Counted from the stretch's first letter, positions 18,215-27,753 are shown. The stretch is 64,000 nucleotides of DNA from Corynebacterium sp. (GCF_030532965.1 NZ_JAUNKC010000012.1:16627-80626); one strand, 5' to 3'. Program-made: numbers and translations. The notes: generated by a model from the sequence alone, not told the origin.

Positions 18215-19036
18215 TTAACCCATTTGGGCTATAAAAATGGCGGTTCCTGGAAATATCTTGCCGCGAAGTGGTGACCACTGGCCCCAGTTTTCAGTGAGAT
18301 CGTCAGGCCACTCGGGCTCTAAGACGTCGATAAGCTGAAACCCGGCTGCCGTTAACGCCCGGACATGATCGCCGAAGCTGTGGTGATATTCGATGTATGT
18401 TAAATTCCCGGAGGTCGGGTCAATTTCGTGGTAGCTGTCGTCGAAATAGGGGATCGCCGCGAGTAGCCCAGCCTCGCCCGGGTCGTCGAGAAAGACCCAA
18501 CGCATGGGGTGATTGGTGGCGTAGACAAACCGGCCGCCGGGTCGTAAACACCGTCCAATCGCGGCGAATAGTTCGTTAAGGTCGGCGATAAACGGGATCG
18601 CGCCGAAAACAGAAAATGCCTGATCGAACGACGCGTCCGCGAACGGAAGCCGAGCGGCGTCCGCTTGAATAAGGTGCAGGTTGCGTGGTTGATTGTGCTT
18701 TTCGACGCCAGATGTCGCCCGAAGCATATTCGCTGAAATGTCAAAGGCGGTGACAGTGGCTGCGGGGTACTGGTTGGCGAGCCATGTGGCGCACGGGGCT
18801 GAGCCGCACCCAATCTCCAAAACATGTTGACCGCTTACATCGCCGAGCAGCTGTGTGTCCTGTTCGCTTAGCATTTCTGGGCACCAATAAAACCCAGATA
18901 GATAGTTTTTGTGTCGGTCATGGTAGTTGCGCGCATCGGCGTTCCAATGCGATTGTTGGGCGCGGGCAGCTTCGGCTGCGGAAAACTTCGTTGGTTTGGG
19001 ATCCACAATGGGGGATTCTATTTGCTCTAGCTGCAT
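18215..19036 (-). CDS. Class I SAM-dependent methyltransferase
   Basis: A 273-aa methyltransferase of the UbiE/Methyltransf_11 type. Motif I is visible as VLEIGCGSAPCATWL (about residues 69-83), an acidic residue after the second strand in TVTAFDIS, and a conserved FDQAFSVFGAIPF region. The N-terminal part (QQSHWNADARNYHDRH) is typical of actinobacterial small-molecule methyltransferases in this family. The substrate is unknown. It lies divergently upstream of rpsA and may share the intergenic promoter region. Confidence 0.85.
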   Translation of the reverse strand: MQLEQIESPIVDPKPTKFSAAEAARAQQSHWNADARNYHDRHKNYLSGFYWCPEMLSEQDTQLLGDVSGQHVLEIGCGSAPCATWLANQYPAATVTAFDISANMLRATSGVEKHNQPRNLHLIQADAARLPFADASFDQAFSVFGAIPFIADLNELFAAIGRCLRPGGRFVYATNHPMRWVFLDDPGEAGLLAAIPYFDDSYHEIDPTSGNLTYIEYHHSFGDHVRALTAAGFQLIDVLEPEWPDDLTENWGQWSPLRGKIFPGTAIFIAQMG

Positions 19037-19100
19037 AAATGGGGTAATGTTGCACGAGCGTGTCTGGGCTTTGAGTGCGTGTCGTTTTAGTAGGAGAGCG

Positions 19101-19127
19101 ATGGCTGTGCTGAAAGCGGGATCATAA
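19101..19127 (+). CDS. Possible 8-codon leader peptide of rpsA
   Basis: ATG at 19101 preceded by AGGAG (19092-19096) begins an 8-residue frame MAVLKAGS ending in TAA at 19125. The stop codon lies in the 5' arm of the hairpin at 19122-19150, so translation of this frame would influence that hairpin. It is about 100 bases before rpsA. I infer a leader peptide from the good ribosome binding site and the overlap. There is no amino-acid bias pointing to a particular signal. Confidence 0.35.
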   Translation: MAVLKAGS

Positions 19128-19150
19128 TGGTCGCTGAGCAGCCATTATGA
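19122..19150 (+). promoter_or_regulatory. Hairpin in the rpsA leader
   Basis: Perfect 9-bp inverted repeat TCATAATGG (19122-19130) and CCATTATGA (19142-19150) with an 11-base loop, not followed by a T-run, so not a terminator. It overlaps the stop codon of the candidate leader peptide and precedes rpsA. A role in control of S1 synthesis is plausible because S1 genes are often autoregulated, but this is inference. Confidence 0.5.
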
Positions 19151-19205
19151 GAGAGGCGCATAACTGTCCATCAACGATTCCTACATATTTCGGAGCACTT
19201 AACAT

Positions 19206-20666
19206 ATGACCTCCAAGAACGTCCCTCAGGTAGCCATCAACGATATTGGCTCCGCTGAGGATTTCCTCGCAGCTGTCGACGCTACCATCAAGTACTTCAA
19301 CGATGGTGACATCGTCGAGGGCACCGTGGTGAAGGTTGACCACGACGAGGTTCTGCTCGACATCGGATACAAGACCGAAGGTGTCATTCCGGTTCGCGAG
19401 CTTTCCATTAAGCACGACGTCGACCCAGATGAGGTCGTCGAAGTTGGCGATCAAATCGACGCTCTTGTTCTCACCAAGGAGGACAAAGAAGGCCGGTTGA
19501 TTCTGTCCAAGAAGCGTGCACAGTACGAGCGTGCATGGGGCGCTATCGAAGAACTCAAGGAGAAGGACGAAGCCGTTACCGGTACCGTCATCGAAGTTGT
19601 CAAGGGTGGCCTCATCCTCGACATCGGTCTCCGTGGCTTCTTGCCAGCATCTCTGGTCGAGATGCGTCGCGTCCGTGACCTGGATCCATACATCGGTCAG
19701 CAGATCGAAGCAAAGATCATCGAGCTGGACAAGCAGCGCAACAACGTTGTTCTGTCCCGCCGCGCATGGCTTGAGCAGACCCAGTCCGAGGTTCGCTCCG
19801 AGTTCCTGCATCAGCTGCAGAAGGGCCAGGTTCGCAAGGGTGTCGTTTCCTCCATCGTCAACTTCGGTGCCTTCGTTGATCTCGGCGGCGTTGACGGTCT
19901 GGTTCACGTTTCCGAACTGTCCTGGAAGCACATCGACCACCCATCTGAGGTTGTCACCGTCGGTGACGAGGTAACCGTTGAGGTTCTGGATGTTGATCTG
20001 GACCGCGAGCGCGTTTCCCTGTCCCTGAAGGCTACCCAGGAAGATCCATGGCGCGTCTTCGCACGCACCCACGCTGTTGGCCAAATCGTCCCAGGTAAGG
20101 TCACCAAGCTGGTTCCATTCGGTGCGTTCGTTCGCGTCGAGGAAGGCATCGAGGGTCTGGTACACATCTCCGAGCTGGCTCAGCGCCACGTCGAGGTTCC
20201 AGATCAGGTTGTTGGTGTCAACGAAGAAGCTATGGTCAAGGTCATCGACATCGACCTCGAGCGTCGTCGGATTTCCCTCTCCCTCAAGCAGGCTGACGAG
20301 GACTACACCGAAGAGTTCGATCCATCCAAGTACGGTATGGCTGACTCCTACGACGAGCAGGGCAACTACATCTTCCCTGAGGGCTTCGACCCAGAGACCA
20401 ACGAATGGCTCGAAGGCTTCGACGAGCAGCGTCAGGAATGGGAAGCTCGCTACGCTGAGTCGGAGCGTCGCTTCAACCTGCACACCGCTCAGATCGAGCG
20501 TAACCGGATCGCAGCAGCTGAGGCTGCCGCAGCCGGTGAACCTGCTAACTACTCTTCCGAATCCGCTGAGGCAGCTCCGGCAGCAGCAGACGAGGCAGCA
20601 GAAAGCGGTTCCCTGGCTTCCGATGAGCAGCTCGCTGCACTGCGCGAGAAGCTCGCTGGCAACTAA
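19206..20666 (+). CDS. rpsA: 30S ribosomal protein S1
   Basis: A 486-aa S1 protein with four S1 RNA-binding domains at about residues 36-105, 123-190, 208-278 and 293-363. Domains 3 and 4 have the typical NFGAFVDLGG / PFGAFVRVEE and LVHVSELS / LVHISELA signatures. The tail after residue ~364 is acidic and Ala/Glu-rich, as in other actinobacterial S1 proteins, which have four domains rather than the six of E. coli. ATG start with GGAG upstream. It helps mRNA binding to the 30S subunit. A strong hairpin terminator follows. Confidence 0.97.
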   Translation: MTSKNVPQVAINDIGSAEDFLAAVDATIKYFNDGDIVEGTVVKVDHDEVLLDIGYKTEGVIPVRELSIKHDVDPDEVVEVGDQIDALVLTKEDKEGRLILSKKRAQYERAWGAIEELKEKDEAVTGTVIEVVKGGLILDIGLRGFLPASLVEMRRVRDLDPYIGQQIEAKIIELDKQRNNVVLSRRAWLEQTQSEVRSEFLHQLQKGQVRKGVVSSIVNFGAFVDLGGVDGLVHVSELSWKHIDHPSEVVTVGDEVTVEVLDVDLDRERVSLSLKATQEDPWRVFARTHAVGQIVPGKVTKLVPFGAFVRVEEGIEGLVHISELAQRHVEVPDQVVGVNEEAMVKVIDIDLERRRISLSLKQADEDYTEEFDPSKYGMADSYDEQGNYIFPEGFDPETNEWLEGFDEQRQEWEARYAESERRFNLHTAQIERNRIAAAEAAAAGEPANYSSESAEAAPAAADEAAESGSLASDEQLAALREKLAGN

Positions 20667-20681
20667 TCGCTAGTTAGTAAC

Positions 20682-20719
20682 AACCCCTTCACCGACCTTT
20701 TTTGGTTGGCGAAGGGGTT
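20682..20719 (+). terminator. Terminator after rpsA
   Basis: AACCCCTTC (20682-20690) pairs with GAAGGGGTT (20711-20719), with further G/C pairing inside and a T-run in the loop. It lies 16 bases after the rpsA stop. Confidence 0.8.
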
Positions 20720-20765
20720 ATGTGCGTTTTAAATAAAACTGCAGATAGCTAAAAGAGGGAACCAA

Positions 20766-21674
20766 ATGCACATCAACCGACAACAAATCGTTTCCGCCGC
20801 AGCGAATTGGGCGGCTCGTCCCGCCACGGCTTCTACAATAAATGCCTACCTTGGGGTGGAAATCGACCGAATAGGTGATGCACGATGGGGCGAAGCCGGA
20901 AAGAGTTATTTCGGAGTCAATGTGGCAGACCCATTATTGTGGGCGAACCGAATCATTGATCTTGGTGCGGGTGACTGGGCACTGACCGGAATACGTTACC
21001 GGGGATTAGACGTGTCCCAACCGTTTATTGACATCATTGCCACCTCACTGACACCAGAGTTGTTTAGTTTTGACCACTGCACAGAAATTCTTCGGCAGTA
21101 CGAGTGCTTTAAGCCGCTTGCTATGCGTATCTTCACGCCAGTAGTTTGGCCGAATGTCGCCGTCGACCAATATGTGGTTTCTGCACCTATCGCAACAATA
21201 GCCAGCCATTTTAGCCCAACGCTCGAAAACGTACAGTTACGAGGAATGAGCGCTGATGAAGCAATAAAAGTTGAACGCAGCATTTATACGAAGTTGCGTG
21301 AGGTGAATCCTAGAATTTCCCGTAAGTTCCACCTTCTTACAGCTGACCAGATCTCACCAGGTATGGCTTGGAGCGTTAGCACAGACGGAGAACTCATTGG
21401 CATGGTTGCATGTGCGATCGATTCGCAGTTCGGAATTGATGGCATCGCGTTAACTAGTATCTGTCTTGTGCCGCAACACCACGGAAAGAAATTCGGTAAA
21501 GCAACACTGATTCATCTTGCCCGGGAGTTAGCTGATAGCGAGGCGTACAAAACCAAAGAACTCTGGGGACATATTGATGGATACAACCAAGTGTCTTTGG
21601 CTAATGCCCAGTCGGTTGGGCGGGAAATTGTCGGCGCATACGTCTGGAGCGAGTCCGTCTCACAGCTACAGTGA
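20766..21674 (+). CDS. GNAT-family N-acetyltransferase-like protein
   Basis: A 302-aa protein with ATG start and AGAGG upstream. The C-terminal third looks like an acetyl-CoA-binding GNAT fold: strand ALTSICLVPQ followed by QHHGKKFGKATL, in the place of the usual Q/R-x-x-G-x-G/A loop, then a helix, then LWGHIDGYNQVSLANAQSVGR like motif B. The N-terminal ~180 residues are not recognised; they may be a degenerate second GNAT domain or a substrate-binding region. It lies alone between the rpsA terminator and a minus-strand gene. The substrate is unknown. Confidence 0.65.
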   Translation: MHINRQQIVSAAANWAARPATASTINAYLGVEIDRIGDARWGEAGKSYFGVNVADPLLWANRIIDLGAGDWALTGIRYRGLDVSQPFIDIIATSLTPELFSFDHCTEILRQYECFKPLAMRIFTPVVWPNVAVDQYVVSAPIATIASHFSPTLENVQLRGMSADEAIKVERSIYTKLREVNPRISRKFHLLTADQISPGMAWSVSTDGELIGMVACAIDSQFGIDGIALTSICLVPQHHGKKFGKATLIHLARELADSEAYKTKELWGHIDGYNQVSLANAQSVGREIVGAYVWSESVSQLQ

Positions 21675-21771
21675 TAAATACGGATTGCGTGTCAAAGCCG
21701 CGACGTCCTTCGTCGTAAAGTGTCTTCGACACGATGGTGCTAGTAGCACGGAGGAGAAAAGCTTTTGAAAC

Positions 21772-22470
21772 TTACCACTGAGACATATGACTGCGAAGAA
21801 AATTAATGAGGTTCAAAGCCTGTGGCTTTGATAAAGTGCCAGTTAATCTCTGAAGCTGAAAATCGTCAAGCGTTCCCGACCAAGAATCGTCATGAATAAG
21901 GTGACCAGTCTTGGTCCGGTGTAGCGTGATGTGGGCATCTGTGGGCGCACCAAAACTAACCGCACAGACATCACCCGGATCGGTTATTACCGCCTCGCCG
22001 CCGATACGCATCAACCCGGAAATGGAAACGCCACCGGTGATAACGCTTGCGTCTGTAACCAGTGCGGAACCGGAAACCCACGTCGAACCTGTGACCATAG
22101 CATTCCCTGAAACGCACGCCCGGCCAAAAACCTCAGCGCACTCCGCAACGTGCGCGGCACTGGTCACTATCGCTTGGTCATAAATATCGGCATTTCCGCT
22201 GATTATTGCCTGTTCTTTGACATGCGCGGCACCCCATACGGTTGCCTCATCGCGAACGATTGCCTGACCAGATACAACGGCATCGTCATAAACCTTGGCC
22301 TCGTCCGCAATCCAGGCGCTTTCCTGGACGTTATAAGCCCGCGCCGCCCAACCACCCCGGTCGCCGCGATTCACACCGTGCACTGGAAGATCCACTGCGG
22401 CATGCACCCGGTACAACGTTGTGTCGTTGAAAATGAGGGTGTCGGTGGGGGAGAGGAGGATATGAGACAT
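21772..22470 (-). CDS. Left-handed beta-helix-like repeat protein (YdcK-like)
   Basis: A 232-aa protein built of short repeats such as AKVYDDAVVSGQAIVRDEATVWGAAHV and onward, typical of hexapeptide-type parallel beta-helices. It starts with an R-V-H-A-x-x-D-L-P-V-H-G region then GDRGGWAARA, as in E. coli YdcK-like and phage-associated proteins. I chose the ATG at 22470 (MSHILLSP) because the family begins near there; an in-frame ATG at 22530 would add 20 residues unlike the family. Neither has a clear ribosome binding site. No catalytic residues typical of acyltransferases are visible. Function unknown. Confidence 0.7.
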   Translation of the reverse strand: MSHILLSPTDTLIFNDTTLYRVHAAVDLPVHGVNRGDRGGWAARAYNVQESAWIADEAKVYDDAVVSGQAIVRDEATVWGAAHVKEQAIISGNADIYDQAIVTSAAHVAECAEVFGRACVSGNAMVTGSTWVSGSALVTDASVITGGVSISGLMRIGGEAVITDPGDVCAVSFGAPTDAHITLHRTKTGHLIHDDSWSGTLDDFQLQRLTGTLSKPQALNLINFLRSHMSQW

Positions 22471-22630
22471 TGTTGTTAAAGTTGATAAGTCAAAGCAGGA
22501 AATAACACCTCGAGGGGCGATTAAAAGCATAAGCTGCTGCGTAAACGGTTGTTGAAATTGGCCGCCAGCGCGTACGCGAAGACCACGAGGCTTATCGTAG
22601 CAACTTACGACGACCGGTTGGGTTAAAAAA

Positions 22631-24268
22631 TTAGAAAGTGAACAGCAAGAATAAGAGAACTTGGGCGCTCACGATTTTAGCCACCATCGCCATTGGATAA
22701 ACCGAGGTGTAACCCATGGACGGTAATTCATTCTTGGTGTGGTCTGAGACATAGGTTAAGACAGCTGGGTGGGTCTGCAGACCTGAAATCATGCCAGCAA
22801 CCTGACCGAATGGGATTTTCAAAACCTTGTATCCGATGATTAAGGTGAGCAAGCTGAAAACAACAGTGATGATCGCGCCAATGCCGATAATCAAAAGCGA
22901 TTGCGGATCTTTCAAAGCCTCGCCGAATCCAGCACCAGCCGTCGTGCCAATCCCGGCGAGGAATAGTGTGATTCCCAGTTGCCGAAGCGCGAGGTTTGCA
23001 CCGAACGGAATTTGCCACACTACTGGGCCCGTGCGCCCGATTGCCCCCAAGATGAGGGCGGCGATAAGCGGGCCACCTGCACTACCAAGCTTCAACGATG
23101 CGCCACCCGGCAATGGAATTGCGACCATACCGAGCAAAACACCGACAGTCATGCCGACCAAAAGCGGAAGCAGGTTGATGTCTGAGATTCGCTTATAAGA
23201 ATCTCCGAAAATTCGGGTTGCTTGGTCAATCCGATCGGTACTAGCAACCACTCGAACCCGGTCACCCAATTGCAAGACAGTGTCAGGAGTCGCGACAAAA
23301 TCCATATCCCCGCGGCGAACCCGGGTAACCAATATTCCCGGAAGTCGGCCGCGCAGTCGGCGCAACGGAATACCAACCAATGAGGTGGAGGAAACGAAGA
23401 TGCGCCGGAAATCTAAGCGTTCATCATGGGTTGGATCACCGGGGAGGAACTCACCAATGTGTTCAGCTGCGCGCTCAAGTTCCTCCTCTGTCCCGACAAC
23501 GGAAATGATGTCACCTGGATCAACATGGTCATTTGGCTCCGGTAGGAAGAGCTCGCCGCGATGCTCGATGCGAGAAATGATAATGTCCAAATCAAAGCGA
23601 ATCGGCATGCTCGACACCGAAGGTAAGCCCTCATGAGTCACCCGAATCCGGCGGGTTTTTAACGGCTGAATAGCTACCCCAGCGTCTTCGGCTTCCCTGT
23701 CATGATCAATCTTGAAAATCTTAGATAAGAACGCCACTGAGAGGATAACGCCCAAAACACCAAGTGGGTAACTAAGCGAATACGCAACCACCGGCAAATC
23801 CAGGGTTTTATCGTCTGCACCAGTAACAAAGACCGGAAGGGAGTCGACGACGGCCGCCATGGCAGGCGTATTTGTAAGTGCACCAGTAAATAAACCAGCT
23901 CCGGACGGGTTGTCTATACCAAACCACTTGATGAGTCCGAACGAAACCGCTGTGATCGTCGCGATCATACCGAGGCCAAAGAGATTAAGCCGAAGCCCAG
24001 TTGTGCGCATCGATTCAAAAAATCCCGGGGCGGCTTCCAGGCCGATGGTGTACACGAATACGGAAAGCCCAAGGATATAAATGAGCGGTGGCAATGTAAT
24101 CGCAGGTTCGATTGTGGCAAGCCCCAATCCGACGAAAAGCACAGCCGCGACACCTAATCGGAAATTACCTATTCTGACTCGCCCAAGAAGTAACCCGAGC
24201 GACATGATTGTGATGAGAGCAAGAAGCTGATTTTCAACAAGGAGATGCACAGTCTCATGTTGGCACAT
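22631..24268 (-). CDS. Aspartate:alanine exchanger-type transporter (AspT/YidE/YbjL family)
   Basis: A 545-aa membrane protein with about ten hydrophobic segments in two groups (residues ~10-190 and ~365-545) flanking a soluble centre. The centre has two RCK_C/TrkA-C-like domains at about 195-265 (ending in DIISVVGTEEELERA) and 280-350 (ending in GDRVRVVASTDRIDQA). That layout is diagnostic of the AAE family. Substrates in this family include aspartate/alanine and other dicarboxylates, but the substrate here is unknown. It lies divergent to ptsG across a 0.7-kb spacer. Confidence 0.88.
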   Translation of the reverse strand: MCQHETVHLLVENQLLALITIMSLGLLLGRVRIGNFRLGVAAVLFVGLGLATIEPAITLPPLIYILGLSVFVYTIGLEAAPGFFESMRTTGLRLNLFGLGMIATITAVSFGLIKWFGIDNPSGAGLFTGALTNTPAMAAVVDSLPVFVTGADDKTLDLPVVAYSLSYPLGVLGVILSVAFLSKIFKIDHDREAEDAGVAIQPLKTRRIRVTHEGLPSVSSMPIRFDLDIIISRIEHRGELFLPEPNDHVDPGDIISVVGTEEELERAAEHIGEFLPGDPTHDERLDFRRIFVSSTSLVGIPLRRLRGRLPGILVTRVRRGDMDFVATPDTVLQLGDRVRVVASTDRIDQATRIFGDSYKRISDINLLPLLVGMTVGVLLGMVAIPLPGGASLKLGSAGGPLIAALILGAIGRTGPVVWQIPFGANLALRQLGITLFLAGIGTTAGAGFGEALKDPQSLLIIGIGAIITVVFSLLTLIIGYKVLKIPFGQVAGMISGLQTHPAVLTYVSDHTKNELPSMGYTSVYPMAMVAKIVSAQVLLFLLFTF

Positions 24269-24991
24269 ATCTGAAAGGTCTTCAATTGCTCAAAAATCAA
24301 TTATTCGGCAATTGACTTAATGAACGAAAAACTGTTGTCGATTCCTTGTGTGCGCGGAAAACTGCAGTTATCGACACTATTCGCCCTAAAACAGGGGCAA
24401 AAAGTATCGCATGCAACTCATTGAGGCTGACAGTGTTGTGTATTTTTTAGGTCAAAATTGGGGGACCGTTATTCATTTTCAATAGCCGCAGAACATCGCT
24501 TTTGTGACAAGTGACTCAACTTGAACCGACGCCACATTGGTGTGGACCTGCCTTAGGGGATAGTTTCCAATAAGAGTGAGCTGGACCCCAATTCCCCCTA
24601 TTTGTGGGTTGAGGCTCAATCGGGTGGCGTAATTCACAGCCAGGTGGAGTGTCATGGGAGATGGAAACGTTTGCATGAAATGGCGCGCGGTGGGAGGCCT
24701 TGTGTGGTCATATTGAAAGTTGTTGCACGCTGGGAAATTAGGTTAAAAACGGCTTCATTGTGGCCAGGTTTGGCGTGACGGGGTTTCGTGGGATTACGCA
24801 AATTAACCCAGAGATAGGTTTGTTTATTTGAGTTTTTGCCCGAACTTGCGCTGTGAGATATTCCGCAAATGTGGGAAAACGATTATTTGAGTGTGGAGTT
24901 GGGTTGTTCCAACGGCTAAGCTGTGGGGTAAGTTCCGGTTTTGCTTCCGTTTGTGAGCAAAACCCCACATTTCATTCTCGAAAGGGTTTTG
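24269..24991. other. Long divergent spacer between the exchanger gene and ptsG
   Basis: This 723-base, comparatively A/T-rich stretch holds no convincing gene; the small open frames lack ribosome binding sites and family resemblance. It should contain the promoters of both genes. A weak candidate for a GlxR/CRP-type site is TGTGAGATATTCCGCA at 24852-24867 (left half matches TGTGA, right half only 3 of 5). A small hairpin GTTGG-N6-CCAAC lies at about 24898-24913. Confidence 0.4.
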
Positions 24992-27022
24992 ATGGCGACT
25001 GTAAAACAGACATCAGAGTTCATTTTGGAGAAGGTCGGTGGTGCAGCAAATATTGCTTCCATGTCGCACTGTGCGACGCGCCTCCGCTTCCAACTTCATG
25101 ACCAATCTAAAGCGGATCAAGACGCCCTTGATAACAACCCCGATGTTCTCGGTGTAGTCCCACAGGGAAGCACCGGTCTTCAGGTTGTCATGGGTGGCGC
25201 GGTCGCCAACTACTACCAGGAACTGCTCCGGCTTCCTGGCATGGGCGAAAAAGAAGAAGGGGGCGCCAGCACCAAGAAGGAATATGGCGGCGTTCGTGGC
25301 AAGTACTCTAAGGTGGATTACTGCTTCGAATTCCTGTCAGACACTTTCCGCCCAATTCTTTGGGCACTGCTCGGTGCATCGCTGATCATCACGTTATTGG
25401 TTCTTTTTGACACCGCAAACATTCAGTCTTTCAATCCAGAAGAGGGCGAAACGCTACCAGCTGGTTTCCAACTGATGCACGCGATGTGGCGGTCAGTGTT
25501 CTACTTCCTGCCAATCATGATTGGTGCTACTGCTGCCCGCAAGCTTGGCGCCAACGAATGGGTCGGTGCGGCTATCCCGGCTGCGCTTTTGACTCCAGAA
25601 TTTTTGGCTCTTGGTGAAAAGGGCGAGACGGTCGACGTTTTCGGTCTGCCACTGGTTCTCAATGACTACGGTGGACAGGTTTTCCCACCGCTGATCGCAG
25701 CTATCGCACTGTTCTGGGTAGAAAAGGGACTTAAGAAGATTATTCCGAGTGCCGTTCAAATGGTATTCGTCCCATTCTTCTCACTGCTCATCATGATTCC
25801 TGCAACGGCATTCATCTTCGGCCCGTTCGGTATTGGTATCGGTAATGCGATTTCGAATTTCCTGTACGCAGTTAATGGTTTCTCGCCGTTTATCCTCGCG
25901 ATTATCATTCCATGTCTCTACCCATTCCTGGTGCCACTGGGTCTGCACTGGCCACTCAACGCCATCATGGTTCAGAACCTTGCTACCTTGGGATACGACT
26001 TCATCCAAGGCCCAATGGGTGCCTGGAACTTCGCTTGCTTCGGTGTTGTTACTGGTGTCATGATCCTTTCGATGAAGGAACGCAATACTCAAATGCGTCA
26101 GGTGTCGCTTGGTGGCATGATGGCTGGTCTATTGGGCGGTATTTCCGAGCCTTCGCTCTACGGTGTTCTGCTCCGGTTTAAGAAGACCTACATGCGCCTG
26201 CTGCCAGGCTGCGTGGCTGGCGGTATTGTCATGGGTATCTTCGATGTTAAGGCGAAAGCATTCGTCTTTACTTCGTTGCTCACCATCCCTGCGATGACTC
26301 CAAGCGGTGGTTACGCCCTGGGTATCGCTGTCGCCTTCTTTACGTCGATGTTCCTGGTCATTTTCTTCGATTACCGCGGCAAGGAAGAAAAAGAAGAAAT
26401 CTTGGCGCGCCTGGCTGCTGAACGCCAGACCCCAGTGGAGGCTGCCCCTGCGGTTGCGCCTTCTAGTGCAGCAAGTGCTGCAGCTCCAGTGGCTGGTGCC
26501 GCAGCGGCCGGTGGTACCGCAGTAGCTGTAGCGGAAGCACCTACCAAGACGGCGCTTGAAGAAGGCGTTGTTACCGAAATTACCGCACCTTTGGCTGGTG
26601 AAGCAGTGGCACTCAGCGACGTTCCAGATCCGATCTTCGCTACGGCGAAGTTGGGTAAGGGTATCGCTATTAAGCCAACCGGCACCACGGTAGTTGCACC
26701 AGCTGACGGCACCGTGATTGCAGTTCAAAAGTCGGGTCATGCTGTCGGACTCCGGCTGGACAACGGCGTGGAACTATTAATCCACGTGGGTATCGATACC
26801 GTCCAGCTCAATGGCGAGGGCTTCAAGGTTCATGCGGAGCGCAAGGAACACGTCAAGGCAGGTTCGCCGCTGATCACCTTCGAGCCCAAGTTCATCCAAT
26901 CCAAGGGCTACAACCTAATCACTCCGGTATTGGTCACCAATACCTCGAAGTTTGCTGATGTCGAGGGTATTCCGAGTAATTTTGTAGACAATTTCTCGGT
27001 GGTAATTAAGACCACAGGTTAA
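24992..27022 (+). CDS. ptsG: Glucose-specific PTS permease, EIIBCA
   Basis: A 676-aa phosphotransferase permease that imports and phosphorylates glucose. Domain order is EIIB (1-90, phospho-Cys in SHCATRLRF), EIIC (about 100-490, many membrane segments), an Ala/Val-rich linker (about 505-545), and EIIA (about 550-676, active His in LLIHVGIDTVQL). Similarity to C. glutamicum PtsG is high over the whole length (VLGVVPQGSTGLQVVMGG, KEYGGVRGKYS, GANEWVGAAIPAALLTPEF). I chose ATG 24992 with AAAGG upstream; an in-frame ATG at 24941 would add 17 non-conserved residues. Confidence 0.95.
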   Translation: MATVKQTSEFILEKVGGAANIASMSHCATRLRFQLHDQSKADQDALDNNPDVLGVVPQGSTGLQVVMGGAVANYYQELLRLPGMGEKEEGGASTKKEYGGVRGKYSKVDYCFEFLSDTFRPILWALLGASLIITLLVLFDTANIQSFNPEEGETLPAGFQLMHAMWRSVFYFLPIMIGATAARKLGANEWVGAAIPAALLTPEFLALGEKGETVDVFGLPLVLNDYGGQVFPPLIAAIALFWVEKGLKKIIPSAVQMVFVPFFSLLIMIPATAFIFGPFGIGIGNAISNFLYAVNGFSPFILAIIIPCLYPFLVPLGLHWPLNAIMVQNLATLGYDFIQGPMGAWNFACFGVVTGVMILSMKERNTQMRQVSLGGMMAGLLGGISEPSLYGVLLRFKKTYMRLLPGCVAGGIVMGIFDVKAKAFVFTSLLTIPAMTPSGGYALGIAVAFFTSMFLVIFFDYRGKEEKEEILARLAAERQTPVEAAPAVAPSSAASAAAPVAGAAAAGGTAVAVAEAPTKTALEEGVVTEITAPLAGEAVALSDVPDPIFATAKLGKGIAIKPTGTTVVAPADGTVIAVQKSGHAVGLRLDNGVELLIHVGIDTVQLNGEGFKVHAERKEHVKAGSPLITFEPKFIQSKGYNLITPVLVTNTSKFADVEGIPSNFVDNFSVVIKTTG

Positions 27023-27061
27023 TCAACCCAACAGGCTAATTGGTCTAAAAGATCAGAATCG

Positions 27062-27106
27062 AACCGGGTCGGTAAGTTATCAGAAACTTACTGATCCGGT
27101 TTTCCA
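27062..27106 (+). terminator. Terminator after ptsG, overlapping the coaE promoter
   Basis: AACCGG (27062-27067) pairs with CCGGTT (27096-27101), and inside it GTAAGT pairs with ACTTAC, followed by TTCC. The right arm overlaps the likely -35 region of coaE (TTACTG, 27088-27093). Confidence 0.7.
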
Positions 27107-27116
27107 TTTCTAATAC
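27088..27116 (+). promoter_or_regulatory. Candidate coaE promoter giving a leaderless or near-leaderless mRNA
   Basis: -10 TAATAC at 27111-27116 with TTACTG 17 bases upstream. The expected start of transcription falls at about 27122-27125, next to the GTG (27121) and ATG (27127) codons, and no ribosome binding site is present. Confidence 0.5.
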
Positions 27117-27126
27117 AGTGGTGGGC

Positions 27127-27732
27127 ATGAAGATTATCGGATTGACCGGAGGAATCGGTTCCGGAAAAACTACGGTGGCGAATCTTATTCGGGAAGCAGG
27201 CATTCCTGTCGTAGATGCCGATCTCATTGCCCGGGAGATTGTGGAACCAGGGCAACCAGCGCTGGTGGAATTAGCAGCGCATTTTGGCGAAGACATCATT
27301 GGGGCGGACGGTAGCCTTAAACGTTCAGAGTTGGCGGCTCGGGCTTTCATATCGAAAGAAGAAACGGCCGCCCTTAATCGGATAACGCACCCCCGCATTG
27401 CGGAGTTGACGCAACGGCGATTTTCTGAATTGGAACGTGACGGTGAGCCGCTGGTGGTGTGGGACATGCCGTTACTCATTGAAAACGGACACCATAACGA
27501 TGTAGACGCGGTAATCGTGGTCGATGTGGTGGCAGCAGAGCGCATTAATCGATTGGTTCAGTATCGAGGATTAACCCGTGAAGACGCTGAGCGGCGCATC
27601 GCTGCACAAATTGGCGACGAAGAGCGTCGAAAAGCTACAACGTTCATCATCGACAACAACGGTGAGCAAGCCGCGCTGGCACCCCAAGTTGCACAGGTGG
27701 TGGCCGAATTGCGCTCGCGGTGGTTGCAATGA
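27127..27732 (+). CDS. coaE: Dephospho-CoA kinase
   Basis: A 201-aa P-loop kinase catalysing the last step of coenzyme A synthesis (3'-phosphorylation of dephospho-CoA). The Walker A motif GLTGGIGSGKTTVA is at residues ~5-18, followed by the typical VVDADLIAREIVEPG and, further on, VWDMPLLIENG. I chose ATG 27127; in-frame GTG codons at 27118 and 27121 are possible and no ribosome binding site precedes any of them, suggesting leaderless translation. It sits between ptsG and uvrB, as in other corynebacteria. Confidence 0.95.
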   Translation: MKIIGLTGGIGSGKTTVANLIREAGIPVVDADLIAREIVEPGQPALVELAAHFGEDIIGADGSLKRSELAARAFISKEETAALNRITHPRIAELTQRRFSELERDGEPLVVWDMPLLIENGHHNDVDAVIVVDVVAAERINRLVQYRGLTREDAERRIAAQIGDEERRKATTFIIDNNGEQAALAPQVAQVVAELRSRWLQ

Positions 27733-27753
27733 AACTGTGTGGCACTTCGGCGC

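Noticed and set aside
19122-20483. A 453-codon minus-strand frame opposite rpsA
   Set aside because: Antisense to a highly conserved ribosomal gene; the long frame follows from rpsA codon bias and has no family resemblance.
24479-24968. Small minus-strand genes in the spacer upstream of ptsG
   Set aside because: The short frames have no ribosome binding site and no recognisable domain.
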